Below, one piece after another: positions 53,094-61,777 of a DNA stretch of 64,000 nt (positions within the stretch are counted from its first letter, which is position 1; each line of letters opens with the position of its first letter). The notes beneath the pieces were generated by a model. That model ran no database searches. It was not told the origin of the DNA and was given only the letters and a program-made list of their open reading frames with translations. This DNA is from Methylobacterium fujisawaense (GTDB taxonomy: Bacteria > Pseudomonadota > Alphaproteobacteria > Rhizobiales > Beijerinckiaceae). A program made the translations under genes and the position numbers. The DNA lies in contig NZ_JACJIM010000009.1 in assembly GCF_014138435.1 (NCBI RefSeq), forward strand, positions 124,001 to 188,000, in the 5' to 3' direction.

Positions 53094-55478
53094 CTACCCC
53101 TGTTGACCCGACCGCTTGACCCGGTGGGTGAAGATCACCGAGAGCCAGGGCACCACCGTGTGCTCGACCTCGATCGAGATCAGCACCTCGAGGTGGAGGG
53201 CGTAGGGTAGGGTGAAGCGGAAGCCGCAGCGGGCCTCCTCCATGGTGGTGGGGATGTCGCCGAGCACCGCCGCGATCACGTCCGGCCGGTGGACGTCCAC
53301 GGGGATGCGCTGGACCTCGCCGTCCACCTCCACGACCAGGGTCGCCTTGGCGCGGCTCGCCGACACGACCCAGCCGGCCAGCACCACCTGCCCGTCCTGG
53401 ATCTCGGCCCAGACCCGATCCTGCGGGGCTTCGAGGTTGGCGCGGGCGAAGGAATCCGGCAATTCGCCGTCGAGCTCGGCCACGGTGCAGCCGACCTCGT
53501 ACTTCTCGAAGCCGCGCCCCTCGCCGAAGATCCCGGCGAATTCCTTCTGGTACTGGGCGATCCGGGCGTTCTTGATGTCCTCCGGCAGGCCCGACCACTG
53601 GCCCTTGGCCTGGACCGTGTAGACCGAGAGCAATTCGCGCAGGAACGCGATGCGCCCCTTGTCGGCGACGTAGAGGTTCATCAGCCAGTCGGCCGCCGAC
53701 GCGTTCTCGTAATAGGCCTCCGGCACCCGGCGCAGGGCCTCGGCGCGGTAGAAGCAGCAGGAGAAATTGGCGGTGAGCGGCGAATTGGCCAGCACCGGGA
53801 AGCTGATCGTACCGGTCGGGTAGCGGCCCTGCTCGTCGTGCGGCAGGTAGGAGCCGGTGGCCGGGTAGTGGAGCAGCACCCAGTTGAAGCACATGTCGAG
53901 CTTGCGGTCGGTGCGTAGCATCCGCATCTGGAGGGCGATCTTGCGGTCCGACAGCCAGTAATCGTCGGCCTCACAGAAGGCGACGTAGCGGCCCGTGCAG
54001 GCCGAGAGGCAATCCTGCATGTTGCGCAGCATGCCGAGATTCTGAGGCCGGGGCCGCACTTCGATCCGCTCCGGGTCGCGCGCCCGGTAGGTTTCGACGA
54101 TTCCCGCCGTCCCGTCGGTCGACTTGTCGTCGCCGATCACCACCTGCATCCGTAACAGGCCGCGCTGCCGCAGGATCGCGTCGAGGCAGCGGCCGATATC
54201 GGCCGCATGGTTGTAGGCCGTCACGATGACGCTGACGGTGAGCTGCTCCAAGAGCCACGCGCGCAGGGCCTCCGGCTCGCCGGAGAGGTCGTCCGGCGCG
54301 TCGAGGCCCATATCGCCCAGGGCGTCCCGGGCGATGTCGGGATTGGCCGCGATCAGCCGTCCGAGGCTCGGGACGTCCTCCTCGTCGAGATAGGCCTCGG
54401 CCAGCCGGCGGAAGATCGATTTCTGCGCGGCCTCGTAGCCTGCCGCGTAGCGGCCGCCGAAATGGCCGCGCAGCTTGCGGAAGAACGCGATCTCGGAATT
54501 GCCGAGCTTCTTGTGCCGGGCGAGTTCGGTGGCGTAGGTCGCCCACATCCCGGCGGCGTGCTTGCGGTAGACCGCCATCACCTCCGGCAGGAAGCCGATG
54601 CGCCCGACCTCGGCATGCATCAGGTGGACGTACCAGTCGCCCGGGGCGATGCCCTCGTCGAACGCGAACGCCTCGGCACCGTGGTAGCGCCAGCGATAGA
54701 GCACGCTGTTGGTCTGGACGAAGTTGTGGGCCACGAGGTCGGACAGCGACGGCTGCGGGCTGCACTGCTTCGGGTACAGCTCCTCGACCCCCGGCATGTC
54801 CTCGTAGACCACCCGCACCCGATGGAAGCAGAGGGTGAATTCCGGGCGTGCCCGCAGGAAGTCGACCTGGCGCTGGAGCTTGCGCGGGTCGGTCCAGTAA
54901 TCGTCGCCTTCGCAGATCGCCACGAACTCGCCGCGGCAGCGTTCCGTGAGGTCGGCGAAGTTCCTATTCGGGCCGAGGTTCTCGCTGCGCAGGACCGCCA
55001 CGAGGTTGGGATGGCGCGCGGCGTACTCGGCGACGATCTCGGCGGTCCCGTCGGTGGAGCGGTCGTCGCCAACCAGCAGCTCGAAGGGGAAGTCCGTGGC
55101 CTGGCCGAGGATGCTGTCCAGGGTCTGCCGGATGAAGGCCGCCTGGTTGTAGGTGATGCACAGGACCGAGACGACCGGCCGGTTCCAGGCCGGTGCGGGC
55201 TGGGTCTCGGCGCGGGCCCGGATCCAGGCCGCGAAGGGATTGACGAAGCTGCCGTCGAAGGTCTCGTCCGGCGGCGCGGTGAAGTCGGCCCGGGGCCGGC
55301 GCCCGAGCCGGGCACCGTACTTCACGTAATGTTCGAGGGGCGACAGGTCGGTGAGACCCACGTCGGGATAGCGCGTCGCGTAGCCGATATGGTCGAACAG
55401 GCCGCTGGCGTAGATCGTCGCGAAATCGTCCTGCCACGGCTCGAGCGCCGGCGCGGCCTCTCCTGCACCGTCCTGCAT
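53094..55478 (-). CDS. Double GT2 glycosyltransferase
   Basis: A 794-residue protein with two family-2 glycosyltransferase domains. The first has VSVLCITYNQAAFI, LVGDDRSTDGT and CEGDDYWTDPRKLQRQ. The second has VSVIVTAYNHAADI, VIGDDKSTDGT and CEADDYWLSDRKIALQ. An N-terminal module (GLFDHIGYATRYPDVG, PLEHYVKYGARLGR) is shared with the proteins encoded at 55531 and 57212. The last 150 residues form a separate beta-rich region. It probably adds two sugars to a surface glycan. Confidence 0.85.
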   Translation of the reverse strand: MQDGAGEAAPALEPWQDDFATIYASGLFDHIGYATRYPDVGLTDLSPLEHYVKYGARLGRRPRADFTAPPDETFDGSFVNPFAAWIRARAETQPAPAWNRPVVSVLCITYNQAAFIRQTLDSILGQATDFPFELLVGDDRSTDGTAEIVAEYAARHPNLVAVLRSENLGPNRNFADLTERCRGEFVAICEGDDYWTDPRKLQRQVDFLRARPEFTLCFHRVRVVYEDMPGVEELYPKQCSPQPSLSDLVAHNFVQTNSVLYRWRYHGAEAFAFDEGIAPGDWYVHLMHAEVGRIGFLPEVMAVYRKHAAGMWATYATELARHKKLGNSEIAFFRKLRGHFGGRYAAGYEAAQKSIFRRLAEAYLDEEDVPSLGRLIAANPDIARDALGDMGLDAPDDLSGEPEALRAWLLEQLTVSVIVTAYNHAADIGRCLDAILRQRGLLRMQVVIGDDKSTDGTAGIVETYRARDPERIEVRPRPQNLGMLRNMQDCLSACTGRYVAFCEADDYWLSDRKIALQMRMLRTDRKLDMCFNWVLLHYPATGSYLPHDEQGRYPTGTISFPVLANSPLTANFSCCFYRAEALRRVPEAYYENASAADWLMNLYVADKGRIAFLRELLSVYTVQAKGQWSGLPEDIKNARIAQYQKEFAGIFGEGRGFEKYEVGCTVAELDGELPDSFARANLEAPQDRVWAEIQDGQVVLAGWVVSASRAKATLVVEVDGEVQRIPVDVHRPDVIAAVLGDIPTTMEEARCGFRFTLPYALHLEVLISIEVEHTVVPWLSVIFTHRVKRSGQQG

Positions 55479-55530
55479 CGATCAGATCCCTCGAACGCGC
55501 GTCAGCGGGCCGCTTCCCCAGACCGGACCC

Positions 55531-56082
55531 TCAGAGGGTGCTGGGGAGGCGCCCTTCCTCGGAGCCGTGGTTGTAATAGTGCTGCGTCGGATCGGCGCCG
55601 GCATTCGCGACGTCGTCGTTGCACGCGAGGTAGTACTGGCGGTCGAACAACCCGGAGGTTTCGAGCCATCCGAGCATCGTCGCCTCGGGCACGACGGGGG
55701 CACGATCGGGCGTGGCAGCCGCAGCCTCGCGGTAGAGATGCGCGAACCGGGCGATCCGGGCGGCCACCTCCTTGGCGGCCGGCCTGCGGACCGAGGAAGC
55801 GACGACGCTCGACTGCTCACCGGGGCGCCGACGCTGGAGGTCGGCCTCGGCCAGACGCACCAGACGGGCGAGTTCGCCCTGGGCCTCCTTGAGCCGTGCC
55901 TGGGTCTCGGCGAGCTCGGCCCGCAGCGCTTCCACGTCCTCGCCCACGGTCGGCTCCGTCTCAGTCGCGACGCTCTCAGGAGCTGGCGCGCATGGGCGCG
56001 GCGTGAACGGCCGGGGACCGGCGCGACAGCGCGCTCCTGTCGGGTGAGGCGGGGTGATACGATTGCCCCCCAGACCGGTCAA
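55531..56082 (-). CDS. Coiled-coil protein with the glycan-locus FDxxYY module
   Basis: Up to 183 residues. A coiled coil (VEALRAELAETQARLKEAQGEL) is followed by GLFDRQYYLACNDDVANAG and PTQHYYNHGSEEGRLP, a module also found at the N-termini of neighbouring glycosyltransferases. There is no catalytic domain, so it may be an adaptor or a truncated transferase. The TTG at 56082 gives a Pro-rich first 40 residues; a GTG near 55945 may be the real start. Confidence 0.55.
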   Translation of the reverse strand: MTGLGGNRITPPHPTGARCRAGPRPFTPRPCAPAPESVATETEPTVGEDVEALRAELAETQARLKEAQGELARLVRLAEADLQRRRPGEQSSVVASSVRRPAAKEVAARIARFAHLYREAAAATPDRAPVVPEATMLGWLETSGLFDRQYYLACNDDVANAGADPTQHYYNHGSEEGRLPSTL

Positions 56083-56112
56083 CCCTGAGGCATCGGCGCG
56101 CCCGGCCGCGTG

Positions 56113-57168
56113 TCAGCGCGGCATAAGCAGTCCGACGACGCGGCGCAGCGCCAGGGCGTCCTGCACGGGGGAGGGGGCGGTGCGGAAGCCGCCCGCCGCC
56201 CCGGCCTCCGTCGACAGCCAGGCGGGCTGCGTCTCCGGGTCCGGAAAGAGCTGCCGGGCGACGGTTTCGATCGGCTCGCCGGTGAACCAGGGCGCATAGG
56301 TCGCGGTGAAGAACCGGAAGTAGACCGGCCAGTTCTCGGGCGTCGGTGCCAGCCGGTTGTCCGTCGCCCCCCGGGCGATCAGCGACAGATAGGTCTTCAG
56401 CGCCGCCGATCCCTCGCCGTGCATCAGGTCGCCGGTGGATTTGAGCGTGTTGGTCGCATGGGTCCGGTAACGGAGGTGCGGGGTCGGCACGAAGACCGGC
56501 TCCACGTGGACCATGCAGCGGATGAGGAAGTCCCAGTCGTGGCACATGCGGTAGGCCGCGAAGGGGCCGACCGTCTCGTAGAGCCCGCGCGAGAAGACGA
56601 GGTTGCCGCTCGTCACCGCGATGTTGTGGCGGAGGAGCGCGAAGCCGACGGTCGGGCAGGCCCCCGCCTGGCCCAGGACGTCACGGTACCACGTGCGGAC
56701 CGGGTCGTCCTCGGCGAGCCGGGCACCCGAATCGTCCATGAAGTCGACACCCGTAAAGGCGATGAAATCACCCTCCGGCGGCAGCGCGTCGCAGATCACC
56801 CGGAACCGGTCGGGGCCATAGGCATCGTCTGAGTTCAGGATGGTGAGCGCGTCGCCGCTGGCCTTGGACAGGCCGAGCGCGATCGCCGCATGCGCCCCAC
56901 CGTTGCGGTCGAGCAGCGCGCACTGGATCCGGACCGGTCCGGCATAGCCCTCGATCGTCCGGGCGATGACGGCCCGCGACTCGTCGGTCGAGCAATCGTC
57001 GACGATGATCAACTCGTCGACCGGGCGGTCCTGATCCAGGACGGAGCGGATCGCCTGCGCGATGTAGGGTGCGTGGTTGTAGGATGGGATGACGACCGAG
57101 ATCCGCCGCGCCGTCGGCGGGCGGGCTTCGGGCCGCGGGCGCGCGGACTTGGTCAGGAACCGCAACAT
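56113..57168 (-). CDS. GT2 family glycosyltransferase
   Basis: A 351-residue GT-A enzyme: ISVVIPSYNHAPYIAQAIRSVL, LIIVDDCSTDES, LNSDDAYGPDRF (DxD-like NSDD) and a C-terminal helical region with RMCHDWDFLIRCM. A GTG start four codons upstream is possible. It belongs to the minus-strand glycan cluster; sugar and acceptor are unknown. Confidence 0.88.
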   Translation of the reverse strand: MLRFLTKSARPRPEARPPTARRISVVIPSYNHAPYIAQAIRSVLDQDRPVDELIIVDDCSTDESRAVIARTIEGYAGPVRIQCALLDRNGGAHAAIALGLSKASGDALTILNSDDAYGPDRFRVICDALPPEGDFIAFTGVDFMDDSGARLAEDDPVRTWYRDVLGQAGACPTVGFALLRHNIAVTSGNLVFSRGLYETVGPFAAYRMCHDWDFLIRCMVHVEPVFVPTPHLRYRTHATNTLKSTGDLMHGEGSAALKTYLSLIARGATDNRLAPTPENWPVYFRFFTATYAPWFTGEPIETVARQLFPDPETQPAWLSTEAGAAGGFRTAPSPVQDALALRRVVGLLMPR

Positions 57169-57211
57169 CGGCGCGTGCACCTATCTCTGCGCGATCCGAC
57201 GGGCCGCGCCT

Positions 57212-59365
57212 CTACGCGGCATCGAGCTGTCCCCGAAGCAGGTCGAGGCGCGGCCGCATCTGCCGCTCGAAGCTGTATTCCCGCAGGATGGCGAGCCGGC
57301 CGGCCTCGCCGAGCCGCCGGAGCGCCTCCCGGTCTCCGGCGTAGAACTCGATCCGGGCGGCGATCCCGTCGGCGTCGCGCGTGATCAGCTCGAATTCTTC
57401 GCCGGGCAGCATGGCGGGGGACCCGTCGAGCCGGCGGTTCAGGGCAAGGGAATCGGAGAGGAACATCGCCACGCCGCGCAGGCCCGCCTCGACGCAGGAT
57501 GTGGTCGGGAAGCCGTCGAAGGATCCGCGGCCGCCGTCGCGCTCCATCGGCGACTGGTTGGGCGAGATGACGATGTCCATGCCGGGATAGAAGTCCTGGA
57601 AGAACGAGGCCGGCTGCACGCCGTGGAAACGGACACGGTCGATCCGCGTGAGGCCGAGCAGGTCCGGCGTCCAGTCGCCGACATAGTGCCACTCGAAGCG
57701 CGGATCGTCCGCGTAGCGGCGGACGAGGTCGGTGAAGACGTCGCAGCCCTTCTCGATGCCGAACTCCGTATAGCGCTGCGCCACGAAGCAGATCCGGATC
57801 GTGTCCTGCAGCGGACGCCCGATCCGCGAGCAACGCGCGCTCGCCGCGACATCCCAGCAATCGGGCGAGACGGCGCCGAAGACGAAGGCGATCTGATCCG
57901 GATCGCACCAGCCCCGGTCGAGCAGGTAGTCGCGCTGCAGGGTATGGGTCGTGAGCACCTTGGCGAAGCGGCGATCGCCGAGCACGCGCCGGAGCTTGGC
58001 ATCCGACACGGGATCGTTCGGCATGAAGCCGCCCCCCGGATAGAGGGTGAAGACGAAGCGCTCGGCGCGCAGGTCCGGGTTCGAGGCCAGCAGCACGGCG
58101 GCGTTGTGCAGGAAGGTCGTGTGCAGGACCTTGGCGCTGAGATCGTGGCCGGTGTTCAGGGCGCGCACCCGGCCGGCCAGGGTCGGATGCTCCGCCTCGA
58201 ACTGCCGCACTTCGTCGAGGAAGGTCCGGTCCGGCCGGTAGCGGTCGATGTCGCGCAGCGACGAGGCGGCCCGGCTGTCCGGGATGGCGGACAGATAGGT
58301 GAGCAGCTCGCCGTAGCGGAACGCCGAGAACCGGGACGGGAAGCTCGAATCGACGAGGAGGAGGCCGGTTCCTCGGAGCCGGGCCGGCCGGATCGGACCC
58401 GTCACCTGCGGGTGGGCGGCCCAGGCCTGGTTGGCCGCCTGCCACGCTTGCGGCGCGAAATCCGGAACGGCACGGCTCTCGGCATGGAGCCGCTCGGCCT
58501 GGGTCCGGTCGCGGGCGAGGAGGTCGTGGAGGGCTCGGGTATGGGGGCTGGCATCGCCGAGTTCGAGGGCGAGGCGCGCCTGCTCCTCGGATTCCACGAG
58601 CCGGCCCCAGGTCCGGAAGATGACCGCGAGGCGGAACCGGAACAGGGCCGGATCCTCGCAGCCCACCGCCAGGGCGATCTCGTAGGCCGCCGCTGCGGTC
58701 CCCAGCCGGCCCAGCGTCTCGGCCTGGTAGGCGGCCAGACCGCACCGGGCGATCAGGCCGGCGCCCTCGACCTCCGCGGCTGCGCGGGCAGCCTCGAGCG
58801 CCCCGTCGCGCCGCCCCAGGGCGAGCAGCGCTCCGACGCGCACGAGGAGCGCCTGAAGGCCGGCGACCGGACCGCCCGCCAGCAGCGCGAGCGCCGCCGC
58901 GGGATCGTTGGCGTGCAGCCGCTCGGACGCGGCCTGGACCCGTGCATAGGGGTTTTCTGGATCGTGGGTCAGCGCCGCCGCACTGGCCTCGGCGAGGGCG
59001 CGGCCTTCCAGGAGGTTGGGCAGCCGTCCTTCCGGGGCCCCGTAATGGAGATAGTGGCCCAGCGGATTGACCCCGGCTGCGGCGATATCGGGATAGAGGG
59101 TCAGATAGGTGCGGGTGCTGAACAGCGGACCGGGATCGAGCCCGATCGCGGCGCCATGGACGCAGTAATGCTCGGCCGGGCTGAGGCTGGTGGCCTCCGC
59201 GGCCGACACCTGCGCCCGGTAGAAGGCCGAATCGAAGAGGGGATTCGGATCGCGTTCGGAGCACCAGCCCTCGGCCGCGTAGGCTTCCGGCGTCGCGACG
59301 CCGCGGTGACCGTAGCGGCGGGTCACCGAATCCGCGTCGAACAATCCAGCCAGATCCGGATGCAT
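57212..59365 (-). CDS. Large glycosyltransferase with N-terminal FDxxYY repeats
   Basis: A 717-residue protein. The N-terminus has two copies of the locus module (PLFDSAFYRAQVSAAEA...PAEHYCVHG and LFSTRTYLTLYPDIAAAGVNPLGHYLHYG). A helical TPR-like middle (about residues 105-270) is followed by a GT-B glycosyltransferase domain: ISPNQSPMERDGGRGSFDG and CVEAGLRGVAMFLSDS, the usual donor-site region near the C-terminus. It probably polymerises or extends a surface glycan. The ATG at 59365 gives the module at the very start. Confidence 0.78.
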   Translation of the reverse strand: MHPDLAGLFDADSVTRRYGHRGVATPEAYAAEGWCSERDPNPLFDSAFYRAQVSAAEATSLSPAEHYCVHGAAIGLDPGPLFSTRTYLTLYPDIAAAGVNPLGHYLHYGAPEGRLPNLLEGRALAEASAAALTHDPENPYARVQAASERLHANDPAAALALLAGGPVAGLQALLVRVGALLALGRRDGALEAARAAAEVEGAGLIARCGLAAYQAETLGRLGTAAAAYEIALAVGCEDPALFRFRLAVIFRTWGRLVESEEQARLALELGDASPHTRALHDLLARDRTQAERLHAESRAVPDFAPQAWQAANQAWAAHPQVTGPIRPARLRGTGLLLVDSSFPSRFSAFRYGELLTYLSAIPDSRAASSLRDIDRYRPDRTFLDEVRQFEAEHPTLAGRVRALNTGHDLSAKVLHTTFLHNAAVLLASNPDLRAERFVFTLYPGGGFMPNDPVSDAKLRRVLGDRRFAKVLTTHTLQRDYLLDRGWCDPDQIAFVFGAVSPDCWDVAASARCSRIGRPLQDTIRICFVAQRYTEFGIEKGCDVFTDLVRRYADDPRFEWHYVGDWTPDLLGLTRIDRVRFHGVQPASFFQDFYPGMDIVISPNQSPMERDGGRGSFDGFPTTSCVEAGLRGVAMFLSDSLALNRRLDGSPAMLPGEEFELITRDADGIAARIEFYAGDREALRRLGEAGRLAILREYSFERQMRPRLDLLRGQLDAA

Positions 59366-59547
59366 GCCGTCGTCCGTTTCTCTCGGCGCGCCCGCACGGG
59401 CCGGCTCCGGACGGAGGGACGTCTGACCGTCCGGCCGGCGCGCTCACGTCCCGCCGAGCCGTTGCGCGGGGGCTTCTCGCATAGCGGGTCCCGTGTGCCT
59501 ACCCTGCCCGACGGCGGAGGAGGGGCCTGAGGCGCGGGCCCGCTCCA

Positions 59548-60606
59548 TCAGGCCAACGCGCCGGCGGTCCCCTCTGCGGTGTCGGGCGCGGCGCCCTGGC
59601 CCGTCAGACGCCAGCCGATGACGATCAGGAGAACGACCGGCACGACGAGGATCAGCGCGGCGCCGAGGATCCCGACATGCCCGACGAGGCGTCCGTAGAA
59701 GCCACCGGTCACGCCATCATGCCACGAGACCAGCGTCATCCCGACGGCCGACGCGACGATGAGGGCGGGGATCTTGAACCACAGGGGCAGGGCGCGTCGG
59801 CGCGGCGGCACGATCGCATCGAGGCCGGTCTCGCTCCGGCCGGCTTCCCGCTGGGTCAGGAGTGCTTCGACCTGGTCGGCGAAATCCGCCTGGATCCGGT
59901 CGCGCCGCGCGGCGTCGTCGTCGCGCGCAAGCGGCGCCGCCTGCGGCGCGCTCCCGTCCGGCCCCTCGGCCAGCGGCCCCGGGATCGCCGCCTCGGCGGC
60001 GACCATCAGGCGCGCCTCGTGCCGGCGCATGAACAGCCAGAGTGCGACGGCGCCCATCAGGACGAAGGCCAGCAGCCCGAGGCCGACCGGCCCCATGACG
60101 TTCTCGATGGAGCGCCCGCAGAGATACGCGCCGAAGCCCATGATCGAGGCCCAGGCGACGCCGCCCAGCGCATTGAAGGCGAAGAAGCGGCGGGCGTCGA
60201 GCTTGTTCACGCCGGCAAGCACCGCCGCATAGGCGCGCAGCATCGCGGTGAAGCGGCCGAAGAACACGATCTTCCCGCCGTGCCGGCGGAACAGGTATTG
60301 GCCGAGCTTGAGCCGGCCGTGATCGAGGCCGATCAGGTGCCCCTTGCGCAGGAGCAGGGGCAGACCCCAGCGGCGGCCGACCCAGTAGCCGGCATTGTCG
60401 CCCAGGATGGCCGCGGTTGCCGCGATGGCCACCACCACGGCGATGTTGATGTTGCCGGTGCTGCCGGCATAGGCCGCCGAGGTCAGCAGGACCGTCTCGC
60501 CCGGCAGGGGCAGGCCGGCGCTCTCCAGCGTGATGATGACGAAGATCGCCAGGTAGCCATAGTGCGCGATCAGGTCGGCGATCGGCAGATCGTGCAGGAA
60601 GGACAT
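59548..60606 (-). CDS. DedA family membrane protein
   Basis: A 352-residue DedA/VTT-domain protein: ESAGLPLPGETVLLTSAA, LGDNAGYWVGRRWG and FFGRFTAMLRAYAAVLAGVNKL, the R-x-x-P-like motif region. DedA proteins are inner-membrane flippases for undecaprenyl or phospholipid carriers, which would fit a glycan locus. A C-terminal soluble extension (about residues 215-270) and a final membrane helix make it longer than usual (about 200 residues). Confidence 0.88.
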   Translation of the reverse strand: MSFLHDLPIADLIAHYGYLAIFVIITLESAGLPLPGETVLLTSAAYAGSTGNINIAVVVAIAATAAILGDNAGYWVGRRWGLPLLLRKGHLIGLDHGRLKLGQYLFRRHGGKIVFFGRFTAMLRAYAAVLAGVNKLDARRFFAFNALGGVAWASIMGFGAYLCGRSIENVMGPVGLGLLAFVLMGAVALWLFMRRHEARLMVAAEAAIPGPLAEGPDGSAPQAAPLARDDDAARRDRIQADFADQVEALLTQREAGRSETGLDAIVPPRRRALPLWFKIPALIVASAVGMTLVSWHDGVTGGFYGRLVGHVGILGAALILVVPVVLLIVIGWRLTGQGAAPDTAEGTAGALA

Positions 60607-60733
60607 GCGGTCTCCGTGCGGCTCGCAGGTCGCGCTGTCGACGACAAACGTGGCCGCTCCGGGGCGGCGTGACGATCAAGACCGCCGCACAGGCGCCGTC
60701 CCGCCGTCGGCCGCGACGGCGGTCACGGGCGCT

Positions 60734-61777
60734 TCATCCCTCACGGGCGGGGTGCGGCGCCGCAGCGCCCGCTCCGATCTCGGCGAGATGGGCGCGCATC
60801 CACGCGATGGTGCTGATGAGCCCCTCGCGCAGGGCGACGCGCGGTTGCCAGTCGAGCTCGGACCGGATCAGCGCGGTGTCGAGGACGTTGGCGGGCACGT
60901 CGGCGGCGCGGCTCGGCTTGTGGATGCAGGGCAGGCGATCCCGGCCGAAGGCCACCTCCAGCTCCGCGATGATCTGGTTGACGCTCAGGCCCCTGCCGCT
61001 CCCGACATTCAGCACCTTGTGCGGCCCGTCATAGGACACCGCGGCGAGGAACGCGTCGCTGACATCGTCGACGTGCAGGAAGTCTCGCACCACCTCCCCG
61101 GTCCCCCAGACCTCCAGCGGCAGGCCCAAGAGGACACGGTGGATGTAGCTGCCGATCAGGCCCTGGTGCTTGGTGCCGAGCTGAAACCGGCCGTACGGGT
61201 TCGCGATCCGGAGGATCTGGTAGTCGATCCCGTGGAGATGCCGGTACAGGTGGAGCGACTTCTCGATCATCAGCTTGCCGATGCCGTAGGCCGAGATCGG
61301 GTCGGTCGGCGCCTGCTCGGGGATCGGGATGGCCCGGGGAATGCCGTAGATCGCGCCGCCGGAGGACGAGAACACGAGCTTCCTGATCCGGGCCGAGCGG
61401 CAGATCTCGAGCAGATGCAGGGTGGCGATCGGCGCGGCGGCGAGTTCCGCGGACGGATCCCGGTTCGAACTTTCCGGGATCGAGCCGGCGATGAGGTGGA
61501 AGACGACGTCCTGACGTTCGACGGCGTTGGCGATTGCGAGGCGGTCGGCGAACTGGCCGGTGACCCGGGCGACACGTCGGTCGAGCACCTCGGACTGGAT
61601 GTGGCTGCGGCTGAAACAGGTGACTTCGGCCCCCGCCGCCGCGAGGCGGTTGCACAGGTTCAGCCCGAGGAAGCCGCCGCCGCCCAGCACGAGGCAGCGG
61701 AGCCCCGCCATGGACGGCGCGGGCTGACCGGATCCGGCGGGATCGAGCGGCTGCGGGCCCTGCCGGGTCTCACTCAT
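60734..61777 (-). CDS. NAD-dependent NDP-sugar epimerase/dehydratase
   Basis: A 347-residue extended short-chain dehydrogenase: CLVLGGGGFLGLNLCNRLA (NAD site), VVFHLIAG, VFSSSGGAIYG (catalytic serine), YGIGKLMIEK (YxxxK) and IANPYGRFQLG. It resembles UDP-glucose 4-epimerases (GalE). The ATG at 61777 overlaps the upstream stop (ATGA), so it is translated with the GT61-like gene; an ATG three codons earlier is less likely. Confidence 0.87.
   Translation of the reverse strand: MSETRQGPQPLDPAGSGQPAPSMAGLRCLVLGGGGFLGLNLCNRLAAAGAEVTCFSRSHIQSEVLDRRVARVTGQFADRLAIANAVERQDVVFHLIAGSIPESSNRDPSAELAAAPIATLHLLEICRSARIRKLVFSSSGGAIYGIPRAIPIPEQAPTDPISAYGIGKLMIEKSLHLYRHLHGIDYQILRIANPYGRFQLGTKHQGLIGSYIHRVLLGLPLEVWGTGEVVRDFLHVDDVSDAFLAAVSYDGPHKVLNVGSGRGLSVNQIIAELEVAFGRDRLPCIHKPSRAADVPANVLDTALIRSELDWQPRVALREGLISTIAWMRAHLAEIGAGAAAPHPAREG

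Noticed and set aside
57089..59530. 813-codon plus-strand frame opposite the glycosyltransferase genes
   Set aside because: It spans two real minus-strand genes and their gap and is Arg/Gly/Glu-rich without domains, so it is a composition artefact.
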